From: Schlesneria paludicola DSM 18645 | Lineage (GTDB): Bacteria; Planctomycetota; Planctomycetia; Planctomycetales; Planctomycetaceae | DNA length: 64,000 nt | NCBI GenBank assembly: GCA_945876035.1 | Contig: CAMCMU010000013.1 | Location: forward strand, 29,537-93,536 | Direction of reading: 5' to 3' | Part shown: in pieces, positions 9,205 through 18,111 of the stretch | Position numbering within the stretch: position 1 is the stretch's first letter | Layout: each line of letters begins with the position of its first letter | Notes under the pieces: generated by a model | What the model was told of the DNA's origin: nothing | The model's database searches: none | The model's input: only the letters and a program-made list of their open reading frames with translations | Translations under genes and position numbers: made by a program

Positions 9205-11154
9205 ATGTCTCACCCCACGAATTCTCAGTTGGTTTCGCCTCTTTCAATCGAGGGAAAGACTCTGCAGAGTTTGCCTGACTCAATTCCGAACCGAGCGGTT
9301 TTGAAACGACGAAGTGTCGGGCGTGTTCGGCTGGTTTGCTTGACAGTTGTGACGGGATGTCTTGGTGTCGGGATTGTTTATTGGACGGCGATTGAATCGT
9401 ATTGGACGCCCACAGCAGCCATGACAGAAGGGCTGGTCTTTGAAACAGTCAAACGAGCTCCATTTCAGTTGATGGTGACTGAAAAAGGGACGATCGACAG
9501 CATGCGGAATCTGACGCTGTTGAGTAAAGTTGAAGGGACAACGACAATCATCAACATCGTCCCTGAGGGCTCGTACGTCAAGCAGGGGGATGTTGTCTGC
9601 GAGCTAGATTCTTCACTGCTCATTGACAAAGAGACGCTGCAAGAGGTTTTAGTCGTCAAGTCGAGTGCTCTCTTGCGGCAGGCTCAAGAGGATTTATTAA
9701 TCCGAAAAACTCAAAACGAAAGTGATGTTGAAGCCTCTGAATTGAGGCTTCAACTCGCAACACTCGATCTCGAAATGTTTGTCGAGGGGACATTCCCTCA
9801 GCAGATCGCCGCGCTCAATGCCGAAAAAACGACGTCGGAGGCCAATCTGACTCGTTTCACAGAAAGCTGCATTTTCGTTCGCCGACTTGTCCAAAAAGGC
9901 CTGCGAAATCAGAATGATCTCGAAGCAGAAGAACTGAATCTTCAGGACGCAAGGCATAAAGCCGAATCGGCAAGAAAGAGGTTCGAAGTTCTCAATTTAT
10001 TTACGAAAAAGAGGACAGAGTCGGAACTCACAGCCAACAAGCATGAAGCGGAACGCAATCTTGGTCGAGTCAAACGCAGGAATGTGGCGGCCATGGCTCA
10101 GTTTGAGGCCGAGTACAAGTCGCGTGAGCTGACTTATGAGGTTGAATCGAAGAAACTCGGTCGTCTCAAAAAACAGATTGAAGCCTGTCAGATCAGGGCG
10201 GATCAAGATGGACAGGTCGTATACGCCAATGGTCGCGATGGTCGACCTGGCGATGTCTTAATTGAAGTGGGGAGCCAAGTTCGCGAACGTCAGGCGATCA
10301 TCAACCTTCCCGATCTCGATTCGATGAAAGTCAATGCGCGCATTCACGAATCGCGAATTTCGCTGATTCGTGAAGGACTTTTGGTCAAGATCAAAATTGA
10401 TGCGTATTCCGAGGACGTGTTCCACGGTGTGGTTCATTCCGTCGCGTCCGTGCCGAGTTCGACAGGTTCCTACAGTCGTGACTTTAAAGAATACGAAGCC
10501 GTCGTAAAAATTAATGACGATGCCGACAAGGTCAATAAGCTGCGGCCCGGTTTGACAGCCACCGTCGAAGTATTGATTGAACGTCGCGAGGACGTGCTGC
10601 AGATACCCGTGCAGTCAGTTCTTTCATTCGGTGCGAAGCAGTTCGCATTTGTCGCTTCCGTTGACGGTGATGTCGAGCAAAAAGAGATTTCGATTGGACA
10701 GACGAATGACCGGACGATCGAGATTCTGACCGGTTTAACGGAGGGTGAAAAGGTGGTGATGAATCCTCGATCCCATTTCCAGAAAGACATTGAAATACTC
10801 GAGACGGTGGAAGCGGATCGGCAATCTCAAGGCCATGAATCCCCGACACTGAAGCCGAACGTCTTTCCGCCTCCGTCGGAAAAGGTGCCGCCTACCGGAG
10901 ACCATTCGCCGTCGGGAGATCAATCCTCTGTGGATTTGGCAGTTCGCTTCAAGGGGCTAGACAAAAATGGTGACGGCAAGTTGGCGAAGCATGAGGTGGA
11001 TGAGCCGTTGCTTTCCGGTTTCAAGTCCGCCGATGTCAATGGCAACGGGACAATCAGCCAAGAAGAATTAAAAAGGGTGCCGTTGAAGCTCCAGAGTCGA
11101 TTGCCGACCGCGGCTTCCCGATCTCCAGACGATTCGAAGAGCGGCGGCCTGTAA
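9205..11154 (+). CDS. HlyD/MacA-type periplasmic adaptor with C-terminal EF-hand pair
   Basis: 649 residues. One N-terminal membrane segment (about residues 36-56) is followed by a biotinyl-lipoyl-like start (TLLSKVEGTTTIINIVPEGSYVKQGDVV), a long coiled-coil hairpin (about 140-340), the second lipoyl half and beta-barrel (RPGDVLIEVGSQV, KLRPGLTATVEV) and the membrane-proximal domain. This is the MacA/HlyD adaptor plan. After a Pro/Ser-rich linker the C-terminus carries two canonical EF-hand loops, DKNGDGKLAKHE (586-597) and DVNGNGTISQEE (610-621), with Asp/Asn ligands at positions 1, 3 and 5 and Glu at 12. The EF-hands would sit outside the cytoplasmic membrane and could bind calcium; effects on assembly are inference. 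It lies 49 bp after the TolC-like gene. Confidence 0.9.
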   Translation: MSHPTNSQLVSPLSIEGKTLQSLPDSIPNRAVLKRRSVGRVRLVCLTVVTGCLGVGIVYWTAIESYWTPTAAMTEGLVFETVKRAPFQLMVTEKGTIDSMRNLTLLSKVEGTTTIINIVPEGSYVKQGDVVCELDSSLLIDKETLQEVLVVKSSALLRQAQEDLLIRKTQNESDVEASELRLQLATLDLEMFVEGTFPQQIAALNAEKTTSEANLTRFTESCIFVRRLVQKGLRNQNDLEAEELNLQDARHKAESARKRFEVLNLFTKKRTESELTANKHEAERNLGRVKRRNVAAMAQFEAEYKSRELTYEVESKKLGRLKKQIEACQIRADQDGQVVYANGRDGRPGDVLIEVGSQVRERQAIINLPDLDSMKVNARIHESRISLIREGLLVKIKIDAYSEDVFHGVVHSVASVPSSTGSYSRDFKEYEAVVKINDDADKVNKLRPGLTATVEVLIERREDVLQIPVQSVLSFGAKQFAFVASVDGDVEQKEISIGQTNDRTIEILTGLTEGEKVVMNPRSHFQKDIEILETVEADRQSQGHESPTLKPNVFPPPSEKVPPTGDHSPSGDQSSVDLAVRFKGLDKNGDGKLAKHEVDEPLLSGFKSADVNGNGTISQEELKRVPLKLQSRLPTAASRSPDDSKSGGL

Positions 11155-11272
11155 TTGACGCACCCAGAATACTCGGAACGGTTGTGACGCAATCACGCGT
11201 TGTGCCGCCACTCAGAAACGTGCGTCGCACTCAGAGCCGTGTTGAGTCCATCGCGGTAGAGACTGTCACTGT

Positions 11273-11983
11273 ATGTACGCTGCTCGCCTGATCGAATTGA
11301 CGAAGACTTATTTTCTTGGAGACAATGTTGTTCGCGCTTTGCGTGGTATCACGGTGGATATTCCCGCAGGTGACTTTGTGGCGATTATGGGTTCTTCAGG
11401 AAGCGGAAAAAGCACCTTACTCAATCTTTTGGGGGCCTTGGATCGACCGACCAGCGGGCACTACGTGTTGTCGGGTCATGACGTTGGGACGCTCAACGAT
11501 GATCACCTGTCAGAAATTCGGAACCGGCTCATCGGATTCATTTTTCAGTCCTACAATTTAATTCCGCAATACACGGTCCTCGAAAACATTCAGGTGCCAC
11601 TTCATTATCGCAGTGACTGTCGCACGATCGGTCCGGCAGACATGAATCGGTGTTTAGATCTCGCCAACAAGGTCGGTTTGGGTGATCGACTCGATCACCG
11701 GCCGTTTCAGTTGTCAGGGGGACAGCAACAACGCGTGGCGATTGCTCGGGCGCTGATCAATGATCCGGAAATCATTCTGGCAGATGAGCCGACGGGAAAT
11801 CTGGATTCGGTGACGGAAAAAGAAATTATGGAACTATTGACCGGGCTGAATCGTGAGGGCCGGACCATCATCATGGTGACACACGAAACCAGCGTTGCTC
11901 GTCGGGCACGCCATCAAATTGTGATGCAGGATGGATTGATTGCCAGTGACGGGATGTTCAACAACGATGGGGAATCGAAATAG
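11273..11983 (+). CDS. MacB/LolD-type ABC transporter ATPase
   Basis: 236 residues, the normal size of a stand-alone ABC ATPase of the MacB/LolD/FtsE group. All catalytic motifs are intact: Walker [10 protein letters not shown] (40-48), Q-loop Q92, signature LSGGQQ (147-152), Walker B IILADE (167-172) and H-loop H204. It would dimerise on the cytoplasmic side of the permease encoded 50 bp downstream and drive substrate extrusion through the adaptor and the TolC-like duct. In this operon the ATPase and permease of MacB are separate polypeptides. Start is the ATG at 11273, which has only a weak ribosome-binding site. Confidence 0.95.
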   Translation: MYAARLIELTKTYFLGDNVVRALRGITVDIPAGDFVAIMGSSGSGKSTLLNLLGALDRPTSGHYVLSGHDVGTLNDDHLSEIRNRLIGFIFQSYNLIPQYTVLENIQVPLHYRSDCRTIGPADMNRCLDLANKVGLGDRLDHRPFQLSGGQQQRVAIARALINDPEIILADEPTGNLDSVTEKEIMELLTGLNREGRTIIMVTHETSVARRARHQIVMQDGLIASDGMFNNDGESK

Positions 11984-12033
11984 GCTCAACGCCGAATTGC
12001 CACACAGGAGCCCGAGGCCTCTTTACTCATTCC

Positions 12034-13416
12034 GTGAGTTGTCAGACAATGCCAATCGCCAACACTCTTCGTACGATTCGCTTGGCATTGAAGAGCCTGA
12101 TGCTGCACAAGCTTCGCTCGGGCCTGACGATGTTGGGAATTGTTTTCGGTGTCTTTTCAGTCATCGCGATGCTGGCGATCGGAGAAGGTGCGAGTATCCA
12201 GGCGCAGCAGCAGGTTCTGGCTCTGGGTGCCACGAATATCATTTGCGTGACCGTCAAACCCCCCACCGATTCTTCGCAGTCGCAAGGCGCAGGCCGTAGT
12301 GGGTCACGAGGATTTTCCGTCCCCAAATACGGTCTTTTGCGAGCGGATTATGAATTGATGACGAAGACGATTAAGACGATTTCCGGAGCCGTTCGGATGC
12401 GAGAAATCGTGAGCGAGGTTCGCTACCTTCAACAGGGGCTTAATGCCAGGCTCGTCGGCTCCACTGCCGAATACGCCGAAATGAACCACCTACATCTGCT
12501 GCGGGGACGGTTTTTGTCGGACCAAGACGAAAATGACATGGCGAATGTTGTTGTTCTTGGAGCGTCGGCTGCCGCGACTCTGTTCCCGTTTGATGATCCG
12601 ATCGGCAACGCGATTCAGATTCGTTCACACCGTTACACGGTCATCGGAGTCACGAAAATGCGAACGGCTTCGGCGTCGATCGGGGGCAGTCTCTCGGGGC
12701 AAGATTTCAACAAGGACGTTTACGTTCCGTTGAGCACGTTCCGCTCGCGTATCGGGGATATGGTCGTCACGCGACTCAGCGGAACGTTCAGTGCCGAGGA
12801 AGTTGAGCTGAATCAAATCACCTTGAAGGTGACGGATCGTTCAGAGGTGATTCCGACCTCCGAGGTTGTCCGCGAGTCCCTGCGACTGACGCACGGAACT
12901 AAGGCCGATTTTGAGGTGATTGTCCCGCTGGAATTGTTGAGACAGGCGGATCAAATTCGGCAGATTTTTAATGTCGTACTCGGTTCCATCGCGGCGATCA
13001 GTCTCGTTGTTGGCGGAATTGGAATCATGAACATTATGCTTGCGACAGTCACAGAACGAACCCGCGAAATTGGTATTCGCCGCGCGTTGGGAGCCAGACA
13101 GCGTGATATCATTGACCAATTTCTGACTGAAACGATTGTTCTGGCGGGGTCGGGAGGGTTGATCGGCATTTTGTTCGGGCTGGCAACCCCTCTGGCGTTC
13201 CAAGGATTGAAAGAGATTGTCCGAAACTTTGTGTTCGATCAGGCTTCGGATGTCTCTCCTATGGGAATGATGTTTTATGGATTGGAACCGCGGATCGCCT
13301 GGTGGAGTTTGCCCGTTGCATTTGGCATCTCGGTTGGCATTGGCATTGTCTTCGGCATCTATCCTGCTCGATCTGCAGCGCGTATGGATCCGATCGAAGC
13401 GCTCCGACATGTGTAA
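12034..13416 (+). CDS. MacB/FtsX-type ABC transporter permease
   Basis: 460 residues with the MacB permease plan: one N-terminal helix after [21 protein letters not shown], a large periplasmic MacB_PCD domain (about 60-280), then three C-terminal helices of the FtsX domain, including [20 protein letters not shown] and [16 protein letters not shown], the coupling region. The listed start is a GTG. An ATG at 12049 (reading [17 protein letters not shown]) fits homologues as well, and neither has a clear Shine-Dalgarno. It completes the tripartite exporter begun at 6510. Likely substrates of MacB systems include peptides, lipoproteins or macrolide-like compounds; nothing here decides between them. 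Confidence 0.94.
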   Translation: MSCQTMPIANTLRTIRLALKSLMLHKLRSGLTMLGIVFGVFSVIAMLAIGEGASIQAQQQVLALGATNIICVTVKPPTDSSQSQGAGRSGSRGFSVPKYGLLRADYELMTKTIKTISGAVRMREIVSEVRYLQQGLNARLVGSTAEYAEMNHLHLLRGRFLSDQDENDMANVVVLGASAAATLFPFDDPIGNAIQIRSHRYTVIGVTKMRTASASIGGSLSGQDFNKDVYVPLSTFRSRIGDMVVTRLSGTFSAEEVELNQITLKVTDRSEVIPTSEVVRESLRLTHGTKADFEVIVPLELLRQADQIRQIFNVVLGSIAAISLVVGGIGIMNIMLATVTERTREIGIRRALGARQRDIIDQFLTETIVLAGSGGLIGILFGLATPLAFQGLKEIVRNFVFDQASDVSPMGMMFYGLEPRIAWWSLPVAFGISVGIGIVFGIYPARSAARMDPIEALRHV

Positions 13417-14098
13417 TCGAAACTCCAGACCGCTGAATGTCAATTCCACCCGACATTGTTAGGGGTGAACGCTCCCGTGGATGCGAGTGCTGCTGACCGG
13501 AGCTTAGACGTTTCATCACAACGGGCCCCCAATTGCCACCGACTGCTTAGGAGTGTCTTCCCTTGAACTCTTTGGCATTCGTTGCTGTTTACGTTCAGCG
13601 GATTCTTGTAACAGCAATTGAAAATCGGTATTTCGCTCGGCAGACGGTGTTCGATGGGGCCCCCCCGTGCGAATCGTCAGGAAATTTCAATGACCCGTCT
13701 GCCCTAGCTGCTCCCGCTGCTGACCGACCGATGTACGACACGCCCGTCGCGGACAAGAACGACCTTCGCATCGGCATCACCCGCGTTCACGTGCCGTTGA
13801 GTGATGACGTGTCTGCCAAAGGCTTAAGGAACAGCGAAAGGTTCTGCGGCTAGGAATCAGAGCCTTCATCAATCGAAATCCCAAATATTTAACAACTCGA
13901 ATCCGGCCGAGGTTTCGAGAACGCCCCAGCAAGTCAGATTCTTACTATTCCTTTGAGTTACGGTCCGAATCGACGATCTTGCTGTTTTGATCACGACGGA
14001 GCATCGTTTCGCAATCAACGACAGCACCGCCGTCCCCTGTCCTACCTCTGGGAATTCTTACCGTGACTTCGCTCGTGGTGTGCTGGTATTATCCGGAC
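13417..14098. other. Intergenic region after exporter operon
   Basis: About 680 bp. A 96-codon TTG-initiated frame at 13563-13853 has no recognisable domain, no ribosome-binding site and no bias I can see, so I do not call it a gene. The region must hold the promoter of the thioesterase gene. Confidence 0.5.
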
Positions 14099-14515
14099 AT
14101 GAGCAAGCCATTTGTTACCTGCCGTCGTGTTGAGTTTTGCGATACGGATCTTGCGGGGATCGTGCACTTCTCGAACTACTACCGTTATATGGAAAAAGCG
14201 GAGCATGATTACTTCCGTTCGCTCTCATTAAAGATTCATGGGCGACTGCCTGACGGGACCGCCTTTGGATGGCCACGCGTCTCCGCAAGCTGTGTGTTTC
14301 GGGCGCCGGCCCGCTATGACGATGAGATCGAAATTCAGGTCGATGTGCTCAACCGCACTGCCCGTTCGTTGACAACCGGCTATGAATTTCGATGTGGCCA
14401 CACAGTTTTGGCGATCGGGGAGATGAAGACAACCTATTGTGTCATCTCCGCAGAGGGGAGACTGGAATCGACAAATATGCCGGCTGAATACGTTGATCGA
14501 CTTGGCACATTCTGA
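14099..14515 (+). CDS. Acyl-CoA thioesterase, 4HBT hotdog family
   Basis: 138 residues from the ATG at 14099. An in-frame GTG at 14063 would add 12 residues with no homology value. The sequence CDTDLAGIVHFSNYYRYME is the signature of the 4-hydroxybenzoyl-CoA thioesterase (YbgC/FadM-like) hotdog fold, where the second Asp is the catalytic acid. The remainder (VSASCVFRAPARYDDEIEIQ, GYEFRCGHTVLAIGEMKTTY) is the typical beta-sheet core. Such enzymes hydrolyse acyl-CoA thioesters in the cytoplasm; chain length and partner pathway are not deducible. It stands alone. Confidence 0.88.
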   Translation: MSKPFVTCRRVEFCDTDLAGIVHFSNYYRYMEKAEHDYFRSLSLKIHGRLPDGTAFGWPRVSASCVFRAPARYDDEIEIQVDVLNRTARSLTTGYEFRCGHTVLAIGEMKTTYCVISAEGRLESTNMPAEYVDRLGTF

Positions 14516-14593
14516 TGTTGGCGCGATCGCTCCCTCCCCCCCCGGGAATGAACGGTTCCGAAAAAAGACGGGATTTTCGATCCGCGGAAGACA

Positions 14594-14663
14594 GCCGACA
14601 GGAGGGATCGCGCCAAGAACGCTCGCATTCACCAGCGGCATGGCCGCGATCCCTCCTGTTGGC
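14594..14663. repeat. Long inverted repeat, 19-bp arms with one G-T wobble
   Basis: Arms at 14594-14612 and 14645-14663 contain a perfect 15-bp core (ACAGGAGGGATCGCG versus its complement) around a 32-base loop. A related partial copy of one arm lies at about 14521-14538. It lies 79 bp after the thioesterase stop, in DNA shared by no gene. There is no T-run next to the stem, so it is more like a REP/MITE-type palindrome than a terminator. Confidence 0.75.
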
Positions 14664-14699
14664 CTCATCGGATTGATAAGCGTTGTCGTCCCCCATAAC

Positions 14700-15110
14700 T
14701 CACGAAACAACGGAGGGCTTCCGTTTGACGCGAAGAATGCCACCGGCAACCACTCCAAAAATCAAGACAGCAACGGCACACCAACCGATCATGGACGCGA
14801 TGTCGACAACATGCTCTGATCGTGGAAGGCCAGCGAAAAAGGCAGCGAAACCGAAGCTCCCGAACGCCAGAAGGCCGCCGCCAATAATGGGAAGCAGTGG
14901 CCAAAAACGTCTCACACTACCCATCCATCCAATCAGAAAGAGGGCAACGCCAAACCAACGAATCATCGACGCGATGCCGGCATGATGTGCATAGCTCGCG
15001 GACATCTCCGGTGTCGGGTCTTGGTAGGGAATCCCAGGGTCGTAGATGCATCCGCCAAACGCGATCAGCATGCCACCAACAATCAGAAGTAGTGGTCTGA
15101 ATCCTGTCAT
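14700..15110 (-). CDS. Small membrane protein made of two similar halves
   Basis: 136 residues with four predicted membrane helices. I take the ATG at 15110, because extending upstream would run into the preceding gene. The protein is an internal duplication. Half one reads FRPLLLIVGGMLIAFGG ... ASMIRWFGVALFLIGW. Half two reads FWPLLPIIGGGLLAFGS ... ASMIGWCAVAVLIFGVV. Each half is two helices joined by a short loop. It lies 49 bp behind the stop of the PpiC/SurA-like gene on the same strand and is probably cotranscribed. No known family is recognised; the arrangement suggests a small integral protein of the cytoplasmic membrane with unknown role. Confidence 0.75.
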   Translation of the reverse strand: MTGFRPLLLIVGGMLIAFGGCIYDPGIPYQDPTPEMSASYAHHAGIASMIRWFGVALFLIGWMGSVRRFWPLLPIIGGGLLAFGSFGFAAFFAGLPRSEHVVDIASMIGWCAVAVLIFGVVAGGILRVKRKPSVVS

Positions 15111-15159
15111 GGTGCCTGTCCGCCCATCAGAAATGGCTACGCATGGCCAGAGAGATTCG

Positions 15160-17670
15160 TCATTCGTCCACAGGATCAGAATTGGAATCCGATTCAAATT
15201 GGATCGCATATCGTTTTTTGAAGGACTCTCGCCAATTGTCGTCAATGATCTGCTGAAATTCGGAACCGATAAAGTCATAGGGCGTGGGTAGGAACCCCGT
15301 GAACTTTTCCATGACGAACTTCGATTGCAATTCGCCGAGTGTTGTAATTCCTTCCGCTTCAGAGCCGGCGGCGTCTCGATCTTGAACCCGCACAGCATAA
15401 TACGTCTGAGCCGACTGTGAAAACACAACGCCGGTTTCTCCATTGCCCAAATCATCAAAAATAGTCTTCATGAAGGCATAGCCCGGCTGTCCAATTCCTT
15501 CGATCGTTGATTCAACCGGCTGTTGGAGCCCGAATTGGGGCAAGCTTTCGGCAACTCTTAACCACGTAAATCGGGGTGTCACAGAGACTACCGCGGGCAA
15601 CGAATCCACAGTCCCATTGATCGTTTTTCCGGAAATGGCAGCAGGAATATCCGCTTCAGTCGTCTTGATCGCTTCCACGAACTCTTTGGCTCTCTTCTCC
15701 GCGAGCGGTCGTGCCTGATCGAGTTTCCAAGCACTTATGACGGACTTTTCTACCGCTTCGTCCTTGGGGTTTGGAATCTGTGCGGGGACTTCGAGGATCT
15801 TCCAATAAACGAATCTCGAACCGCGCAATGTGTCGGCGCGACGCGGTGTGTAGACTTGCAGCCGATATCCTCTGCCGGACGAGTCTTGCTCGAAGATTTC
15901 TTCGGCCACGGAGGTCTGAGGCCGGCTGCCGCGTGTGCCAACCACAGGATCTGTTGCACTTCCGATTTGCTCGTCGAGCGAGGTCACGAATTCCATTTGA
16001 GTCATGGTCTTCGTTTCTTTGTACTCCAAGTGATTGTCCGCAGCGTAAGTTTGCAAAGACTCCGCAAAGGTCTCCGCGAACGTTCCCCGGTTTGGACTTT
16101 CGAGCGTCATATGCTTCAGGCTTAATTCCATCATAAATTCAAGCGATTTATCAGACGCCATACCCATTTTAATCAAGGCTTTGTCTCTTAATATTGTCTC
16201 GCGGATCTGTTCCTTCAAGTCGTCGTCGAGCTCCTGATATTTGATGGCGGGGGCAGAACTCTGATCGGAAACAGGTGAGGATTCTGCAACCTTCGACCGA
16301 TTTGATTGATCCCCCTCCTGCCCTTCATTTTTGTTGGGAGGGGTAGTCTCCGTCGCCGCGGATTCCTCGGCGGTTTGGGACGGCGATTGCTCCGAAGGTG
16401 TTGATTCCGCTGTGGGGAGCGTTTTCTTTTCAGCCTCTAAGTTCTCGGCTGCCGTCTCGGCCTCGCCAGCGGGTGTTTCTATGTTTGGTGCGGAATTCGT
16501 CGGGGGACTTTCACCGGGAATATCCGTATCTTTTTCAATTTCGGTACTTTCAGGTTTTGTCGGATCGGCCGAATCAGCAACGCCTGTCTCGGGCGTTTGT
16601 TTCAACTCGGGAAGGCTGCTGGTCGGATCGGCAAGTTCGATCGCACGGTAGTTGTTCTTGTTTTTAGAGTAGTAATCGGTCACCTCAGCATCCGTAATTT
16701 CAGAAACCTGTTTTTCAAAGGCCTCCAAATTGGATGCGACCAAATACGCTAACTGCACTTTGGGTGGGGTTAGAAAGCCAGGAGTCCCCTGACGGTCTCC
16801 ATAGTTGTTTTTGTATCGGTCGAAAAAATTCCGCACTTCGGAATCGGTGGGATCAGGGACCAGTTTGACAAAGTCTGTGGCAGGAACCGCAATGACGGAG
16901 AGTGCTTGATGAACATGCAACCGGCGATAGTCTTGCCACAACTGCTCGGGGGTCTGTCCAGCAATACGACCGGAGTGCGCGCCTCGGGTGAATTGCGCCA
17001 TCATTTGATGAGAATCGGCAGGCGCGAATAGGAGTTCCGCGACAAGCTGAACTTCGAGTTCACTACGGACGATATCGAATAACTCACCTTCCGACATGCC
17101 TGCATCGCTGAGCGATGCATAGTATTCCTTATTGGTTAACTTCTCCTGAGTCGCCTTGGAGAGGAAGGCATTGACTGCTTCGTCAGTGATCGACACACCC
17201 ATACGGCGCGCCTCTTTCTGAAGCAGAGAAAACGAAATCATCGAGCCATCATCCAAACCGCCAAACCTCGGTGCCGACGATTCTTTGCCGATTTTTTTAA
17301 CCGCCGTCATCAGAAAATTTTCCACCTTCATGCGCCGGGATCTGAGCTGATTCAGATTCGAGCGAGTGAGATTGCCGAGTGTTGTTCGAACGACCACAGG
17401 CGGGCCGGAAGCGTTGATTCCGATGTAGCCGACGATCGCTCCGACGACCAATCCGCCGATGCCGTACTCGGCAGTCTTTCCACGCTTGTACCCAATGATC
17501 GACATGCCGGCAGCGCAAAACACCGCGACAAAAATCATGTTGCCTATCGAGAGCGTTCCCGAATTCCGCACAAGGTCATCGAACACAAAGGAGAACACCG
17601 CGAGAATGGTAATGACCACCATCCATTGCTTTTGATTGCGTCGCACAGAATCAGAAAATTTGTTAATCAT
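15160..17670 (-). CDS. Membrane-anchored SurA/PpiD-like peptidyl-prolyl isomerase or chaperone
   Basis: 836 residues. The N-terminus has hydrophobic segments (VVITILAVFSFVF, MIFVAVFCAAGMSIIGY, GIGGLVVGAIVGYIGI), so the protein is membrane-anchored. A SurA/PpiD N-terminal helical domain follows (about 110-280: LLQKEARRMGVSITDEAVNAFL, MSEGELFDIVRSELEVQ). A very acidic, Pro/Ser/Thr/Glu-rich linker occupies about residues 345-460, too charged and repetitive to be folded. The C-terminal part contains PpiC-like elements (RPLAEKRAKEFVEAIKTTE and a preceding parvulin-like segment) but is divergent, so catalytic activity is uncertain. By analogy to PpiD it would assist folding of exported proteins in the periplasm. 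A 49-bp gap leads to the small duplicated membrane protein gene. Confidence 0.8.
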   Translation of the reverse strand: MINKFSDSVRRNQKQWMVVITILAVFSFVFDDLVRNSGTLSIGNMIFVAVFCAAGMSIIGYKRGKTAEYGIGGLVVGAIVGYIGINASGPPVVVRTTLGNLTRSNLNQLRSRRMKVENFLMTAVKKIGKESSAPRFGGLDDGSMISFSLLQKEARRMGVSITDEAVNAFLSKATQEKLTNKEYYASLSDAGMSEGELFDIVRSELEVQLVAELLFAPADSHQMMAQFTRGAHSGRIAGQTPEQLWQDYRRLHVHQALSVIAVPATDFVKLVPDPTDSEVRNFFDRYKNNYGDRQGTPGFLTPPKVQLAYLVASNLEAFEKQVSEITDAEVTDYYSKNKNNYRAIELADPTSSLPELKQTPETGVADSADPTKPESTEIEKDTDIPGESPPTNSAPNIETPAGEAETAAENLEAEKKTLPTAESTPSEQSPSQTAEESAATETTPPNKNEGQEGDQSNRSKVAESSPVSDQSSAPAIKYQELDDDLKEQIRETILRDKALIKMGMASDKSLEFMMELSLKHMTLESPNRGTFAETFAESLQTYAADNHLEYKETKTMTQMEFVTSLDEQIGSATDPVVGTRGSRPQTSVAEEIFEQDSSGRGYRLQVYTPRRADTLRGSRFVYWKILEVPAQIPNPKDEAVEKSVISAWKLDQARPLAEKRAKEFVEAIKTTEADIPAAISGKTINGTVDSLPAVVSVTPRFTWLRVAESLPQFGLQQPVESTIEGIGQPGYAFMKTIFDDLGNGETGVVFSQSAQTYYAVRVQDRDAAGSEAEGITTLGELQSKFVMEKFTGFLPTPYDFIGSEFQQIIDDNWRESFKKRYAIQFESDSNSDPVDE

Positions 17671-18111
17671 TATTCAAGGGATCCTTTACCCTATCGTTGA
17701 CCCTGCTGACGGGTTTCTACAACAGGAGCGACACACTCGCGGTAGGCAACAACGCTTGACAGACCGGCGCAGAATCACCTATTGGAAGTCTCTGCGACGG
17801 CGGTTCGCATTGTAGCTAGGCCGATTGACCGCACAAGAGACGTGAAGAAGGTTGGCGACAACTACCGCATTATTCTATCGTTTGACACCTCAGTTTTATG
17901 TTTGATTCTGACAAACGATCCACTGAATTACTGGCCGCGCGTTGCAGAGACTTCTCTATTTTGGTGAAGATCTTTTTTTGAGGGATGTTGGCTTGATCCG
18001 TCGAGCAAAAATTCGTGGACTCCGTCAATTGTGAAATGATCGGAACCGCACCGGCGGTTGATTGAGTCTCTAAAATCATCGTTGTCCTCTTTTTTATTGG
18101 AATTTCTCCCA
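17671..18111. other. Divergent promoter region between chaperone gene and topA
   Basis: About 440 bp between two divergently transcribed genes. I see no gene or strong palindrome; both promoters must lie here. Confidence 0.5.

Noticed and set aside
13563..13853. 96-codon TTG-initiated frame
   Set aside because: No homology, no ribosome-binding site and odd composition for a gene.
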